Shown here in pieces: positions 49,690 through 61,272 of a stretch of 64,000 nucleotides of DNA. A model generated the notes under the pieces. It was not told the origin of the DNA. It saw only the letters and a program-made list of their open reading frames with translations, and did not search any database. This stretch comes from Erwinia sp. OLFS4 (lineage in GTDB: Bacteria > Pseudomonadota > Gammaproteobacteria > Enterobacterales > Enterobacteriaceae): contig NZ_MOMB01000049.1 of assembly GCF_002752165.1 (NCBI RefSeq), positions 1 through 64,000 of the forward strand. The letters are read 5' to 3'. The position numbers were made by a program, and so were the translations under genes. Each line of letters opens with the position of its first letter. Position 1 is the first letter of the stretch.

Positions 49690-50673
49690 ATGGCGTTATT
49701 AAATGTAAACAAGCTTTCGGTGCATTTTGGCGATGAAAAAGCACCGTTCCGCGCCGTAGACCGTATCAGCTATCAGGTTGAGCAGGGCGAAGTGGTTGGC
49801 ATTGTCGGCGAATCGGGTTCCGGGAAATCGGTCAGTTCGCTGGCTATCATGGGATTAATCGATTATCCCGGTAAGGTGATGGCGGAAAACCTCGAGTTTA
49901 ATCATAGCGACCTGAAAAATATTTCTGAAAAGCGGCGCCGTCAGCTGGTGGGTTCTGAAGTTGCGATGATTTTTCAGGACCCCATGACCAGCCTCAATCC
50001 TTGTTACACCGTTGGCTACCAGATCATGGAAGCCATTAAAGTGCATCAGGGCGGTAACCGCCGCACCCGTCGTCAGCGGGCGATTGATTTGCTAACCCAG
50101 GTGGGTATTCCTGACCCGGCTTCGCGACTGGATGTGTATCCGCACCAGCTTTCCGGTGGCATGAGCCAGCGCGTGATGATTGCCATGGCGATCGCCTGTC
50201 GGCCGAAATTGCTGATTGCCGATGAACCGACCACGGCACTGGACGTGACGATTCAGGCACAGATTATCGAGCTATTACTTGATTTACAGCGTCAGGAAAA
50301 TATGGCGCTGATTCTGATTACCCACGATCTGGCACTGGTTGCAGAAGCCGCCCAGCACATTATTGTGATGTATGCAGGTCAGGTGGTGGAAAGCGGCAAA
50401 GCGGCGGATATTTTCAGCGCGCCGCGCCATCCCTACACCCAGGCACTGCTGCGGGCGCTGCCGGAGTTCGCTGCAGATAAGGCACGCCTGGCTTCATTGC
50501 CGGGGGTGGTACCCGGCAAATACGATCGTCCGTCAGGCTGTCTGCTTAACCCACGCTGTCCCTATGCCAGCGATCGCTGCCGTGTGGAAGAGCTGGCGTT
50601 ACGTGATATCGCTGGCCGTCAGTCGAAATGCCATTTCCCACTGGATGATATCGGGAGACCCACCTGTGCCTGA
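49690..50673 (+). CDS. dppD: dipeptide ABC transporter ATPase DppD
   Basis: The product is 327 residues from ATG 49690, the E. coli length. Walker A GESGSGKS, signature LSGGMSQRV, Walker [13 protein letters not shown], and the C-terminal Cys-rich [12 protein letters not shown] that binds an iron-sulfur cluster in relatives. It overlaps dppF by eight bases. Confidence 0.96.
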   Translation: MALLNVNKLSVHFGDEKAPFRAVDRISYQVEQGEVVGIVGESGSGKSVSSLAIMGLIDYPGKVMAENLEFNHSDLKNISEKRRRQLVGSEVAMIFQDPMTSLNPCYTVGYQIMEAIKVHQGGNRRTRRQRAIDLLTQVGIPDPASRLDVYPHQLSGGMSQRVMIAMAIACRPKLLIADEPTTALDVTIQAQIIELLLDLQRQENMALILITHDLALVAEAAQHIIVMYAGQVVESGKAADIFSAPRHPYTQALLRALPEFAADKARLASLPGVVPGKYDRPSGCLLNPRCPYASDRCRVEELALRDIAGRQSKCHFPLDDIGRPTCA

Positions 50674-51667
50674 ACAGAACAATGCATCCCTGCTGCTGCA
50701 GGCGATTGATTTAAAAAAACATTATCCGGTTAAATCCGGTATGTTTGCCCCCGAACGTCTGGTTAAAGCGCTGGATGGTGTTTCTTTCGATCTTGAACGC
50801 GGGAAAACCCTGGCGGTAGTGGGTGAGTCTGGCTGCGGTAAGTCGACGCTGGGCCGTTTGCTGACCATGATCGAAACCCCGACCGAAGGGCAGCTTTACT
50901 GGCAAGGGCAGGATTTGCTCAAACGCGATCCGCAGGCGCAGAAGCTGCGCCGCCAGAAAATTCAGATTATTTTTCAGAATCCTTACGGCTCGCTGAATCC
51001 CCGCAAAAAAATTGGCCAGATCCTCGAAGAGCCGTTAAAAATTAATACCGCCCTCAGCCACGCGGAGCGCAAAGAGAAAGCGCTGGAGATGATGGCAAAG
51101 GTTGGTCTGAAAACCGAGCACTATGATCGTTATCCGCATATGTTCTCCGGTGGTCAGCGTCAGCGTATTGCCATCGCCCGTGGGCTGATGCTCGATCCTG
51201 ATGTATTAATAGCGGATGAACCGGTCTCAGCGCTGGACGTGTCGGTACGTGCTCAGGTGCTGAATCTGATGATGGATTTACAGCAGGATATGGGGCTTTC
51301 TTATGTCTTTATCTCGCATGATTTGTCGGTGGTGGAACATATTGCCGATGATGTGATGGTTATGTACCTTGGGCGCTGCGTGGAGAAAGCCAGCAAACAA
51401 GCGCTGTTTGCCAATCCGCGTCATCCTTACACTCAGGCGCTATTGTCAGCCACGCCACGTCTTAATCCGCACGACCGTCGCGAGCGTATAAAACTCACCG
51501 GCGAGCTGCCGAGTCCGTTAAATCCGCCACCGGGATGTGCATTTAACGCCCGCTGCCGGCGTCGTTTTACCACCTGCACTCAGTTTCAGCCGCGGCTGAA
51601 AGAGTATGCAGACCAGCAGATTGCCTGTTTTGCCGTTGATCAGGACGAAGGCCAGCAGCTGCTCTGA
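50666..51667 (+). CDS. dppF: dipeptide ABC transporter ATPase DppF
   Basis: The product is 333 residues if the GTG at 50666, just inside the end of dppD, is the start; this matches the 334 of E. coli. Walker [10 protein letters not shown], signature FSGGQRQRI and Walker [13 protein letters not shown] are present, with the C-terminal [11 protein letters not shown]ys motif. The frame is open upstream but would overlap 300 bases of dppD. Confidence 0.94.
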   Translation: MPEQNNASLLLQAIDLKKHYPVKSGMFAPERLVKALDGVSFDLERGKTLAVVGESGCGKSTLGRLLTMIETPTEGQLYWQGQDLLKRDPQAQKLRRQKIQIIFQNPYGSLNPRKKIGQILEEPLKINTALSHAERKEKALEMMAKVGLKTEHYDRYPHMFSGGQRQRIAIARGLMLDPDVLIADEPVSALDVSVRAQVLNLMMDLQQDMGLSYVFISHDLSVVEHIADDVMVMYLGRCVEKASKQALFANPRHPYTQALLSATPRLNPHDRRERIKLTGELPSPLNPPPGCAFNARCRRRFTTCTQFQPRLKEYADQQIACFAVDQDEGQQLL

Positions 51668-51672
51668 GATAA

Positions 51673-51698
51673 AAAACCGGCCTGTGGCGGCCGGTTTT
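51673..51698. terminator. bidirectional terminator between dppF and tpsA
   Basis: AAAACCGGCC and GGCCGGTTTT pair perfectly around six bases. A and T runs on each side suit termination of dppF from the left and of the haemagglutinin gene from the right. Confidence 0.85.
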
Positions 51699-51708
51699 AC
51701 TGCTGTTT

Positions 51709-54700
51709 TTAGCGTTGACTATCGGACTTAACATCAAGTCTGACCAGCTTATTCGCCCCCAGGTTGCCGTTGTTATCAAGCTCTGCCTGATTGACCTTAA
51801 GATAAACCTGTGGAACCAGCACTTTCTGCCAGCTACCATCGGCTAAGCGGACCTTTTTTTCTACCATCCACACAATATCTGAAGTGAGCTGTGCCATCTG
51901 TTTTGCGCTCAGCGCAACGCCAGGCTGTAGCCGGTGCTGCTGTGAAAAACGGATACCGGCATCCATTAGCGCTTTAAACTGCTCTTCGTCATTTTTGTAA
52001 CCGGCTAACAGCTGATGACCAGTGAGTGCGATTAACTGATTACGTACCAGATTCTGTTGATAGTAACCCTCGCTCAGGCGTTTATGCACATTACCCGGAT
52101 CGCTGACAAACTGTTTCATCATGTAGTCACTGCTCAGCCAGCGTTTTTCATCAGTAAAGCCGGGATCGGTTTCCACCACATAGTGGGCAGAAGAGGCCGG
52201 CGGTGTGATAAACAGATCATCGTCAGGCAACCGTGTTTCTATGCCGGCGGGTTTAATCACCTCATCAGGACCGGCGCCTTGCACATGGGCTGGCGGGCTG
52301 ATTTCCCAACGTTGTCCGGCGGGGATCACCACCGGCGGGTTATCGCTGTAGGAGGGGCCGATATCGGGAACATGATCGCCGGGCTTCGCGGCGTCCGGGT
52401 TGTGACTTTGCCACACCAGCGTATCCAGCGAAAACGAATGCGATTCTGGCGTCGGATTGTAGTCGCTGGTTGTCGTCCCCTGTGATGCCGAAGCCTGACC
52501 GACCCAGCGCGAATCATCCCGGGCAAACCAGTGGGTTTGCGTGCCACTCTCTGTCACCACCCTGACGCCATGGGTTTCTTCATTATTCAGATTACCTAAG
52601 GTGCCGTCAAAACTGCCGCCGGCAATGACATGACTGTCGCTGTTGTGGATGTTTTTGCTGTTAAACGTGATATCGCCGCCGGCGGCTATCAGCCCAGGAT
52701 CACTCGACCTGAGCCGGGTAACGTCGGTGGTGCGTGTATAGTTGTATTCGTAAAAATCATTACTGCTGGACCCGTCCGGCATCGATGCTGTATGAATGCC
52801 ATCTTTATCGACCTGGCTGATGTCTACCCGGCTCCAGTCATAACGCCGGCCGGATCCGGATAGCCTCGCTTCATGATAATAGGAGTGGCTGCTTGAGGTG
52901 CTCAGTTCCAGCTTGTTATTGAGATTGTTAATCTGCGCCATGCTAAGTTGCAGATGGTCGCCGGCCTGAATCGTGGCGCCCCGGTTGGTTAGCGTAATAC
53001 CGCGTCCGATTGCCTGCCAGGCAGTGTCCAGACTGGCTCCCATTGCGATATTACTTACGCTGTAAATCAGGGAGTGACCAAGGTTACTGAGTGTATTGAC
53101 GCCAATATCCAGGCGGTTGCGGGCGGCAAGGGTCGCGCTGCGTTCATCTTCAGCCTGATTAGTTAAGCTGTCGGCGGAGAGCGCAATGTGATCGCCGTAC
53201 AGGCGTCCGCCGCTATTGATAATATTTGCTGCGTTAATATGCGTCAGCTGGCCATCAATCAGTCCACGATTCGTTGCGTCGCCGCTCAGTAGCAGATGCG
53301 CGTGTTCGGCGCGTATTTCACCGGTTTGCTGGTTATCCAGCGTCTGTGCGTTCAGCGTCAGCGCTTTACCGGCATGGAGTACGCCGCTGTTGGTGACCGT
53401 CCCGCCGCTCTCTATCGCAAGTGATCCGGCGGCTTTGACTTGCGCCTGATTATCAAAATTCTGCTGCAATTTTACCTGAATATCGTTATTTGCCAGCAGG
53501 TTGCCATTACCACTGAGTGCCAGGGCCTCGACCGTCAGATTTCTACCGGCTGCCAGATTACCCTGATGATTATTGATAGTCAGCGCGCTGGCACCCTGTA
53601 TCCCAAGGTCTGTTCCGGCGCGGATCAGGCCTTGCTGATTGTTCAGGCTATCAGCACGCAAGTCCAGACGGGATAAGGCGTTAATTTCACCCTGCTGATT
53701 ATTCACTTCGCTGCCGGCAAAGTTCAGCGTAAGGTTTTGCGCCCCCAGCAGGCCAGACTGATTATTGAAACCGCCACCGCTGATCAGCGCCTCGTGGTTG
53801 GTTAAAATCTGACCCTGGTGATTAAGCAGCTGCCGGGCAGCATGCAGACGGAGGTTACCGTTACTGGCGGTAATTTCACCACTATCCCGATTATCCAGGC
53901 TATCGGCGCTCAGGATAATATTGCGCGCTGCCGCCAGCTGACCATGGCGGTTATCCAGCTGCCCGGATATGCGGCCGCTCAGGCTGCCGTTTTCACTGCT
54001 GGCTATCCTGCCATACTGATTATCAAGCTGTGCGCTATTCAGGGTAATGTCGCCATTGGAAAGCAACGCACCATACTGGTTATCCAGTGTTTGTCGGGTG
54101 GTGATCGCCATGCTTCCCGGACTAAACTGTTTCATCTCGCCATGGCGATGAGACAGCGAGCCGGTTTCTATATCGATTGCTGCCGCCGTGGTTTGCGCAT
54201 TGTCGAGCTGCAGGATATCGCCACGATAAACCAGCTTGCCGCCGGTTTGTAAGCGACCGTGTTCACCCTGCATCCGCGGACTGTTAATGTGCAGCTCGCC
54301 TTTACCCGCATGGCTAATATTGCCTGCTCTGTTATTTATTTCTGCCGCGCTCAGCGTCAGATTATGGCTATTGGTAGCCAGGGTTCCATGCTGGTTATTC
54401 AGTGTGCTGGCCAGGGTGATATTCAGGTCATCATCGCCGGTCTGTTGCACTGTTCCTGCACGGTTGGAGAGACTATTTGCAGCGATTGTAAGCTTACTGG
54501 CGGATAACGTGCCGCGATCATTATTCAGTCGATCACTATTTTTCAGCACCAGATTCTGGTCGGCCAGCACGCTGGCACCGTCTGTACGCAGATCGGCACC
54601 GTTAGCATCGGCGCTGATATTTTTTGCCATGGTTAAACTGTCCGCCAGGGTGACGCCTTTACCGCTAAGGATGATTTTGCCGCCTGATAAATTTTGTCCT

Positions 54701-55902
54701 CTGGCACTCAACGCTTCACGACTACTGAGGATCATTTCCCCCTCGCTTAGCGGAGCGCCTTTCTGTTTCAGCCCGGCCACCAGGCGGCTGCTGTGGCTGC
54801 TGTGAATGCGCTGTGCCTGGGCGATCAGTTTGCTGCCGGCACTCAGCGAGCCGCTATTGTCGAGATCGGCGTGTGAATGTATTGCCAGCTGTTTGCTGGC
54901 GTAAACGGTGCCGCTATTTTTTATACTGCCGTCGGCGGTCAGAATAATGTTACCGGCTAACGCGCCGATTTCGCCGGCATTATTTACTCCGACACCGCGT
55001 TCAGTACCAATCATGCGGATTTTACCGGCGTACATACCGCCGAGGCTGGAGACGTCGAGCGCCATTTTCGGCTTTGCCGAACCATCATTCTGTAAGGCTT
55101 TAATTCTCTGGTTAGCCGCGTCGACCTGATTACGTCCGGTAGTGATACGCAGGTCACTGGCCATCAGGTGGGCATTTATTTTGACCGAGCGTGCAATAAT
55201 ATCGGTATAGTCCTGCCTGCTGCTGTCCATACCTGCGCCTTCTATGGCGATGCCACCCCGTTCGACCTGGTAGCCGAGTAGTTTGCCGTTTTGTAGCAGG
55301 GGTTGACCGGTAGTGAGGGTTGCGCGATTGGCATTAATAAAGCCACAGCCGTTACAGGTGATACCCGCCGGATTCGCAATAATGACTTCTGCCTTACGGC
55401 CGGCAACTTCGATAAAACCATTTAACCGGCTGGGATCGCGTGAATTAACTTCATTGAGGATGATGCGGGCTTCGCTTTTGGCCAGCCACGGATTTTTGGC
55501 TACCATACCGGCAAGTTCGGTGCGGACGTTCTTATGTGAGTTATTCAGGATCATGCCACGTTGTCCGACATCGAACTGACTGAACCGATTGTGCGACACG
55601 CCGGCGGCGCTGGGCGCCTGTATATTGACCTGGGGTATGCCGTTGGCGCTGTTAATAATGGTTGGCTGCTGGCTGCCCGGAGCGGCACCGTTAGCGACAA
55701 CCCCTGCCTGCACCTGGCTGATTGCACCTGCTGCCAGCAGCAAGGCAAAACTGACTGACGTAAGGCGGCTGATCAGGGTTTTGCTTCGGTTTTTACCTGT
55801 TATCGCCGGCGCGCTGCGCTGGCAGACCCGGGCGGTCTCTGCCACCACCATCAGCTGGCTGCGGGCTTTGTTGAAAATCACGCGGTAGCGGTTTTTGTTC
55901 AT
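51709..55902 (-). CDS. TpsA-type filamentous haemagglutinin / CdiA-like exoprotein, short
   Basis: The product is 1397 residues. It opens with an extended signal peptide region (MNKNRYRVIFNKARSQLMVV) and then the TPS secretion domain to about residue 300 (NRFSQFDVG, RIILNEVNSRDPSRLNGFIEV, ANPAGITCNGCGFINANRATL). Residues 330-1000 are FHA-type beta-helix repeats (many LDNQxGxL and LNNxxG units). A region with Tyr/Ser-rich text and RWLSSDYMMKQ follows, as in the middle of CdiA proteins. The protein then stops after NNGNLGANKLVRLDVKS, where family members normally go on for one to two thousand residues with FHA-2 repeats, a pretoxin domain and a toxin. No immunity gene follows; dppF ends 42 bases away. 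It is probably a 3'-truncated CdiA-like gene, though a natural short adhesin is possible. Confidence 0.88.
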   Translation of the reverse strand: MNKNRYRVIFNKARSQLMVVAETARVCQRSAPAITGKNRSKTLISRLTSVSFALLLAAGAISQVQAGVVANGAAPGSQQPTIINSANGIPQVNIQAPSAAGVSHNRFSQFDVGQRGMILNNSHKNVRTELAGMVAKNPWLAKSEARIILNEVNSRDPSRLNGFIEVAGRKAEVIIANPAGITCNGCGFINANRATLTTGQPLLQNGKLLGYQVERGGIAIEGAGMDSSRQDYTDIIARSVKINAHLMASDLRITTGRNQVDAANQRIKALQNDGSAKPKMALDVSSLGGMYAGKIRMIGTERGVGVNNAGEIGALAGNIILTADGSIKNSGTVYASKQLAIHSHADLDNSGSLSAGSKLIAQAQRIHSSHSSRLVAGLKQKGAPLSEGEMILSSREALSARGQNLSGGKIILSGKGVTLADSLTMAKNISADANGADLRTDGASVLADQNLVLKNSDRLNNDRGTLSASKLTIAANSLSNRAGTVQQTGDDDLNITLASTLNNQHGTLATNSHNLTLSAAEINNRAGNISHAGKGELHINSPRMQGEHGRLQTGGKLVYRGDILQLDNAQTTAAAIDIETGSLSHRHGEMKQFSPGSMAITTRQTLDNQYGALLSNGDITLNSAQLDNQYGRIASSENGSLSGRISGQLDNRHGQLAAARNIILSADSLDNRDSGEITASNGNLRLHAARQLLNHQGQILTNHEALISGGGFNNQSGLLGAQNLTLNFAGSEVNNQQGEINALSRLDLRADSLNNQQGLIRAGTDLGIQGASALTINNHQGNLAAGRNLTVEALALSGNGNLLANNDIQVKLQQNFDNQAQVKAAGSLAIESGGTVTNSGVLHAGKALTLNAQTLDNQQTGEIRAEHAHLLLSGDATNRGLIDGQLTHINAANIINSGGRLYGDHIALSADSLTNQAEDERSATLAARNRLDIGVNTLSNLGHSLIYSVSNIAMGASLDTAWQAIGRGITLTNRGATIQAGDHLQLSMAQINNLNNKLELSTSSSHSYYHEARLSGSGRRYDWSRVDISQVDKDGIHTASMPDGSSSNDFYEYNYTRTTDVTRLRSSDPGLIAAGGDITFNSKNIHNSDSHVIAGGSFDGTLGNLNNEETHGVRVVTESGTQTHWFARDDSRWVGQASASQGTTTSDYNPTPESHSFSLDTLVWQSHNPDAAKPGDHVPDIGPSYSDNPPVVIPAGQRWEISPPAHVQGAGPDEVIKPAGIETRLPDDDLFITPPASSAHYVVETDPGFTDEKRWLSSDYMMKQFVSDPGNVHKRLSEGYYQQNLVRNQLIALTGHQLLAGYKNDEEQFKALMDAGIRFSQQHRLQPGVALSAKQMAQLTSDIVWMVEKKVRLADGSWQKVLVPQVYLKVNQAELDNNGNLGANKLVRLDVKSDSQR

Positions 55903-56035
55903 AATAATGTCCTTATTATTCCTGCAACATCCTTTAAAGGGCGTTGTCAGCCCCGGCTGCTGTCCAGCGCGGGGATGATTTCACACCCTGAATCCACGAG
56001 GTAAGGCACGGCGGCAATCTGATTTTGCCGGTGCG

Positions 56036-57763
56036 TTAGTAACTCCAGGTCAGGGTAAACCCGAGAGTCACCGGGCTGGTGCGATAGCCGGCAGGTTTGG
56101 AGACGGGCATACCGGCAAACAGGTCATAGCCGACGCGTGAAATCGCACCACGCAGGCCGAGCACACTGCCAGCCAGATGATGGCCGATGAGATTGGCATC
56201 ATTGCCACCCACCTCACCATAATCGACACCAAGATAAAGCTCCTGCTGTTGCAGCGGCGTACGCCAGGCAAAATCATTACGCACGAACCAGCCCTGGCTG
56301 GCGCTAAGTGAGCGCTCACCGTCAAAGCCACGCACCGTCCAGCGATTACCGATGGCGAACTGGTCCTGAGGCGTCAGCATGGTATGACTGGTTTGCCGCA
56401 GGTACTGCACGTTATAACGAAACTGTTCATTGACCAGATTAAAGGGCAAATCAAGCTGCAGGTTGTATTGAATAATGCGACTTAAGGCGGTGGCCTCGCC
56501 GAATGATTCTTCCGGCGCATCCATCGCGCCAAACCAGCGGGTACCACGTTGATAGCTGATTCCGGCATCCAGCGTGGCGCTGCCAATATAATGGCGATGC
56601 TGCAGTCCGACACGCCAGCTTGTTGTTCTGCGGTGCTGACTTTCAATTTCGGTATCAGCAATGTAGTTACGGGATTCGCGCGCAACAAGATCAACACTGG
56701 CGCTGGTTTTCTGGCTGCCGTTACGATGCAACACACGGCTTATCTGTGCGTCGAGGTTACGGCTGGTCCCGCTGTATTGATAGTCATTATTCAACCCGGC
56801 CACCGTCTGATGATAGTGGTAATCATTGGCGGTTATCCCGAACATCCAGTAGCCAAACGGTAGCGAATAGTGGCCGAGCAGATTATGGGTACCTTTGCCT
56901 CCACCGCGGTTCAGGTCATGGCTACCGGAAATATAAAAGAGGTCGCTGAGCGAAAAAGGATTATCCAGAAACAGCGTCAGTGCCCCCTGATAATGGCCGG
57001 TTTCTTTGGTGCCGGAATCATCGACCGAGGCGGCAAGGCGCCAGATTTTTTCCTGTTTCCAGCGCAGGTCAATATCACTTTCACCGGGCTTACTGCCGGG
57101 TACGATCTCCATTTCGGCCTGGACGGTGGGCAGACGCTGCAGATTTTCCAGTCCTTGTTCAATATCCCGCAGATCCAGCAGGTTGCCTTCATGTGCCGGG
57201 AAGGCGCTGTAAAGCGTGACCCAGCTTCCGCTATCTGCGGTAGTACCAACGTGGCGGATAGTGCCGGGTAAAATGCGTAAATGTAAGCTGCCGCTTTTAA
57301 GATTTTGTGCCGGTGCCAGTACCCGCGTAGTGACATAGCCGTGGTCAATCAGACGATTTTGCAGCTGGCGCATCAGCAGATTAATCCCTTTGACGCCAAG
57401 ACACTGGCCGACGGCCTGATTGGCCAGGCGTTGCAAGGGTAACCAGTGCGGCATCGCGCTTGCCCCTTCCAGCACCACGTTATTGAGATGAAAGCAGGGT
57501 TTTTCAACCGGGAACGTCAGATGACCAAAGCTGCTGGTGCGTGGCGAAAGGCGTACATCCGGGGTTTTTGGCGTCAGCCTTTGCTCCAGGGCTTTTTGCT
57601 GTTCCTGCTGATGAATAAACTGATTATTCATCCGTTCAGCGGCGGATGAGGGATGGATTGCTGTTACTGAAGGTGGTGCGACAGGGGGAGCCGCCAATGC
57701 CAGCGCAAAAGGAGAAATAAGCAGCATCGCACAGACGATGCGCCCGACTTTTCGGTAATTCAT
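56036..57763 (-). CDS. TpsB outer membrane transporter (FhaC/ShlB/CdiB family)
   Basis: The product is 575 residues from ATG 57763, which has AAAGGA at good distance; an ATG 11 codons earlier sits directly on that motif. A signal peptide (ending ALALAAP) is followed by an N-terminal helix region, POTRA domains ([38 protein letters not shown]) and a 16-strand barrel ending in Tyr (TLTWSY). It exports the TpsA protein encoded 133 bases downstream. Confidence 0.92.
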   Translation of the reverse strand: MNYRKVGRIVCAMLLISPFALALAAPPVAPPSVTAIHPSSAAERMNNQFIHQQEQQKALEQRLTPKTPDVRLSPRTSSFGHLTFPVEKPCFHLNNVVLEGASAMPHWLPLQRLANQAVGQCLGVKGINLLMRQLQNRLIDHGYVTTRVLAPAQNLKSGSLHLRILPGTIRHVGTTADSGSWVTLYSAFPAHEGNLLDLRDIEQGLENLQRLPTVQAEMEIVPGSKPGESDIDLRWKQEKIWRLAASVDDSGTKETGHYQGALTLFLDNPFSLSDLFYISGSHDLNRGGGKGTHNLLGHYSLPFGYWMFGITANDYHYHQTVAGLNNDYQYSGTSRNLDAQISRVLHRNGSQKTSASVDLVARESRNYIADTEIESQHRRTTSWRVGLQHRHYIGSATLDAGISYQRGTRWFGAMDAPEESFGEATALSRIIQYNLQLDLPFNLVNEQFRYNVQYLRQTSHTMLTPQDQFAIGNRWTVRGFDGERSLSASQGWFVRNDFAWRTPLQQQELYLGVDYGEVGGNDANLIGHHLAGSVLGLRGAISRVGYDLFAGMPVSKPAGYRTSPVTLGFTLTWSY

Positions 57764-58362
57764 CAATGACATTCCTTTGTAAGTTAAACTGGCCATCCTG
57801 GCCTGTCTGGTTGGGGAAGCTTAATGATTTGTCACGAAAAGATAAATAATATCCGATGATAAAAAAATATTTAAATCGATATAACAGCTTACTTAAGGTC
57901 ATTTTTTTCATTGGCAGCCGTCTCAGGTTAGTCGGTTGCCGGTCAGGTCCGGTCTTGTGACCCGGCAACAGCAGCAATCTTATTTTCTTTTAATTTTTTT
58001 GCCGGTTGTGAAATGGCACTACGCCTGTTAATGAGGGCGGCGATGTCACTTTGCTGCCGGTCAGCGTTATTGGGCGCCCGACGGCCGATCTGTTGCTAAA
58101 TAAACCGGTTGAAATAGCCGAAAATAAACGGCGGAGAATCGCTAACATATTCATCAGCACAGTCTGGCGTGTATTACTCCGCTCACCGACGGTTAGCCTG
58201 AAGGGGCTATTATTGTTCACTGTGCCGTTTTTTCGCCATCAGGGCTGGAAGCGAAATATAGGGTTGCCCGCGGCCGGTTTTTTTCACGTGCGACGGTAGA
58301 CATTGCGCCTGTGGCGGGCGATGATCAAATCAGGCTGTGCTCACACGATTAGAGATAAATTA
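57764..58362. other. divergent intergenic region between tpsB and bcsZ
   Basis: About 600 bases with no gene I can support. It is AT-rich around 57830-57910 and 57980-58010, and probably contains the tpsBA promoter and, farther right, that of bcsZ. Confidence 0.4.
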
Positions 58363-59358
58363 ATGCGAAAAAACATCCTGTCCGGTTTTTTGTTAATGGT
58401 GGTCATGGTCAGTACAGCGCAGGCGGCAGAGGGATGGAGTGCCTTTAAAGCCCGTTTTATGTCAACCGAAGGCCGCATTATTGACAGCGGTAATAACAAT
58501 GTCAGCCACACTGAAGGGCAGGGGTATGGCATGCTGATGGCGGTGGCATGGAACGATCGTGCCAGCTTCAGCTTACTGTGGAACTGGACGCAGAAGAACC
58601 TGAAAAATAATGACAACGGATTGTTTTACTGGCGATATGTTCCCAACGCTACGCCGCCGGTAAGCGATAAGAACAACGCCTCTGATGGTGATGTTTTGAT
58701 CGCCTGGGCATTGCAGAAAGCCGGTGAAAAATGGCATGTCGATGCCTGGCTGCAGGCATCTGATGCTATTCAGCGCGCGATTATTGCGCAGAACGTTACC
58801 CGCTTTGCCGGTTATACCGTTATGTTGCCGGCGGCCCGGGGGTTTAATAAAAACAGTTATATGGTGTTAAACCCGTCCTATTTTCTGTTTTCTGCCTGGC
58901 GAGATTTTGCCCGTCGCAGCCATCTGGGCGTGTGGAATACACTGATTGCCGATGGCATGACGTTACTGGAAAAAATGCGTTTTGGTGATGCCGGCCTGCC
59001 GGTGGACTGGGTGGCACTGAATGCTGACGGCAGCGTCGCACCCGCGAGCGGTTGGCCACCTCGCTTCAGTTATGATGCCGTGCGTATTCCTTTGAATCTT
59101 TATGCTTATGATGCCAGCAGCCTGCGCCTGGTGCCGTTTCAGCACTTCTGGATGCAGTTTCCACGTCAGCAAACTCCGGCCTGGATCGACGTACTTAACA
59201 ACAATAAGTCACCCTATAATATGAATGCCGGTTTACTGGCTGTGCGTGACCTGACGCTGGGTGATAATGGCCAGCTCAGTGGCGTATTGAGTGAGGGCCA
59301 GGATTATTACACCTCCAGCCTGCAGTTGCTGGTATTAATGACACAACGTGGCCTGTGA
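58363..59358 (+). CDS. bcsZ: periplasmic endo-1,4-beta-glucanase BcsZ (GH8)
   Basis: The product is 331 residues from ATG 58363, after which a signal peptide ends in STAQAA. Glycoside hydrolase family 8 residues are clear: Glu51 in TEGQGYGM is the acid, and Asp238 in [11 protein letters not shown] the base (E55 and D243 in E. coli). It trims cellulose strands during secretion. Here it stands alone, 400 bases ahead of bcsO, rather than after bcsB as in E. coli. Confidence 0.92.
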   Translation: MRKNILSGFLLMVVMVSTAQAAEGWSAFKARFMSTEGRIIDSGNNNVSHTEGQGYGMLMAVAWNDRASFSLLWNWTQKNLKNNDNGLFYWRYVPNATPPVSDKNNASDGDVLIAWALQKAGEKWHVDAWLQASDAIQRAIIAQNVTRFAGYTVMLPAARGFNKNSYMVLNPSYFLFSAWRDFARRSHLGVWNTLIADGMTLLEKMRFGDAGLPVDWVALNADGSVAPASGWPPRFSYDAVRIPLNLYAYDASSLRLVPFQHFWMQFPRQQTPAWIDVLNNNKSPYNMNAGLLAVRDLTLGDNGQLSGVLSEGQDYYTSSLQLLVLMTQRGL

Positions 59359-59757
59359 ATTTTAATGCCGGCCAGGCTGTAAAAGCCAGTGACTAACAGG
59401 CGGAGATTTAACCCCGTGATGGCAGTCATCCTGGCATGGACATATTTTTGGCTCTAATTTGCATCAATGAGCGGTGACAGTGAGATATTGCCGGGATAAT
59501 ATTTAATTAATGTACCTTGCTTTTTTAGGAAAAATCTTAAAAAATCGCAGTGACACCGCGCGAGGCCAAGTATTTATCCTGATAATAAAACGGATTATTT
59601 TTCACTTAGTGGGTATATCACGGCTATTATTATTGAAAATAACTATAAAGAAAAATAGCGGTAAAAAGTGAGTTTTTCCCTTAAGTTACCAGCAGACAGG
59701 CGGGATACACATGGGCCTATTACCATCATCCGATATCAGTTGTGCGCGATTATTCCT
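59359..59757. other. AT-rich intergenic region before bcsO
   Basis: About 400 bases without a gene. The AT-rich part from 59480 to 59660 probably holds the bcsO-Q-A-B promoter. No terminator was seen after bcsZ, so some read-through is possible. Confidence 0.4.
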
Positions 59758-60486
59758 ATGAAAAATTATGATGATCTTCAGCGATTTAAAGAAAAAACGC
59801 AGACAAATCATATTCAATTTAAGGATATGTCAGATCAATTGCTAAAAAGAAATCGCGGTGCTGACTGGGTCATCATCCGCCAGCTGACACAGCCTGGCGA
59901 AGGCCGCATGCTGGAAAACGCGGCCTCGGTAACGCATGCGCCACCCCAGGCGGTAGACCCTACCCTTTTTGCCCGGCAAGGGCCGTCTTCGCCGGCGCAG
60001 GATCCTGCGCCGCAGTCAGCCAGTATCCCAGCCCCCACCTCTGCGATGAGCGGTATTTCTGTCGGCGGTTTACTTAATGCTTTATCGGCGATTGCCCCTG
60101 CCAGTGCGGCGCCTTCACCCGCTGCGCATAATCCGGTACAGGCGACGCCGTCAGCATTATCGAGTTCCGGCCCATTGGCGGGTCCGGGCGCCGTTGTTCA
60201 TCCTGCCGCGGCGGTACAGGCGGCACCGTCGGCATTATTTAACGCCGGTACATTGCCGACAGCAGGGGCGTTCAAGGCTGCGCCCGCTGCAGATAGCCCG
60301 GATAGCCGTGTGGCCACCGGGATGGCGGATTTTCTCCGCAGCACACCGCCGCCTGCTGCGCCGACGGCGAATCGCCCTCATCAAGGGACGTTTCGCCAGC
60401 TATTTAGCGCACAGTCTGGTAGCGCCCCGGATAGCAAGGATGTATTGCTGCAACCTCTGCTGGAGAAAATTGCTTCATGCCGTTAG
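59758..60486 (+). CDS. bcsO: BcsO, proline-rich cellulose synthesis accessory protein
   Basis: The product is 242 residues from ATG 59758; an earlier GTG in frame gives an unconvincing extension. Residues 1-45 ([20 protein letters not shown], then FKDMSDQ) resemble the small regulator BcsR. The rest is a low-complexity Pro/Ala/Ser stretch. BcsO is found in front of bcsQ in Dickeya-, Erwinia- and Enterobacter-type cellulose operons; its role is unclear, and condensate or scaffold functions have been proposed. The gene overlaps bcsQ by ten bases. Confidence 0.8.
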   Translation: MKNYDDLQRFKEKTQTNHIQFKDMSDQLLKRNRGADWVIIRQLTQPGEGRMLENAASVTHAPPQAVDPTLFARQGPSSPAQDPAPQSASIPAPTSAMSGISVGGLLNALSAIAPASAAPSPAAHNPVQATPSALSSSGPLAGPGAVVHPAAAVQAAPSALFNAGTLPTAGAFKAAPAADSPDSRVATGMADFLRSTPPPAAPTANRPHQGTFRQLFSAQSGSAPDSKDVLLQPLLEKIASCR

Positions 60487-61265
60487 TGTGTATTTGTTCT
60501 CCAAAAGGTGGGGTAGGAAAAACGACGCTGACGGCCAATCTGGCTTTCAGCCTGGCGCGTTCAGGCATCAAGGTGCTGGCGATTGATTTTGACGTACAGA
60601 ATGCGCTGCGGCTGCATTTTGGCGTACCGCTGACGGACGGACGCGGCTATGTTGCTCAGTCGGCACACAGTGCGGACTGGAGTCAGTCGGTGCTGACCAC
60701 CGGAAGTAACATTTTTGTATTGCCTTATGGCGATGCGACTGAAGAACAGCGCATTGCCTTTGAGCATAACCTGATGCACGACCCGCAATTTTTGCTGCGC
60801 GGGCTTAATACATTACTGAATTATCCGGGACTGGTGATTATTGCCGATTTCCCTCCCGGGCCAGGGCCGGCGCTGAAAGCAGCCAGCGCGCTGGCCGATT
60901 TGCACCTGATTACGTTACTGGCGGATACCGCGTCGGTCTCTTTGTTGCCGCAAATTGAAAATCAGCGTCTGACTGGCAGCACGCTCAATCAGCGGCTCGG
61001 ATACTATTTTTTACTGAATCAGAGCGACAACCGCCGCAATATCAGTCGTGATGTGACCGCTTTTATGGAGCAGCGGCTTGGTGAGCGGTTGCTTGGGGTG
61101 ATACACCGTGATGAGAGCGTGGCAGAAGCCAATGCGTCGCAGCAGTCGATATTTGATTTCAGCCCGGTTTCTGCTGCCGCCTTTGATATTGAACTGATAG
61201 GAAAAAAAGTGGCCAGCCTGCTGAATGTTCAGGTTGGTACCGGCGAGGTTTATACGCCGGTATAA
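60477..61265 (+). CDS. bcsQ: cellulose biosynthesis ATPase BcsQ (ParA/MinD family)
   Basis: The product is 262 residues. The deviant Walker A is PKGGVGKTT at residues 9-17 ([20 protein letters not shown]), followed by [16 protein letters not shown]. BcsQ localises and activates the cellulose synthase complex, often with BcsR, at the inner membrane face. Start and overlap with bcsO suggest coupled translation. bcsA follows seven bases after. Confidence 0.94.
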   Translation: MPLVCICSPKGGVGKTTLTANLAFSLARSGIKVLAIDFDVQNALRLHFGVPLTDGRGYVAQSAHSADWSQSVLTTGSNIFVLPYGDATEEQRIAFEHNLMHDPQFLLRGLNTLLNYPGLVIIADFPPGPGPALKAASALADLHLITLLADTASVSLLPQIENQRLTGSTLNQRLGYYFLLNQSDNRRNISRDVTAFMEQRLGERLLGVIHRDESVAEANASQQSIFDFSPVSAAAFDIELIGKKVASLLNVQVGTGEVYTPV

Positions 61266-61272
61266 CGCTTAA

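Noticed and set aside
51709..51760. Toxin domain at the C-terminus of the TpsA protein
   Set aside because: The last residues continue the FHA-like text and end abruptly; there is no VENN-type motif and no small immunity gene.
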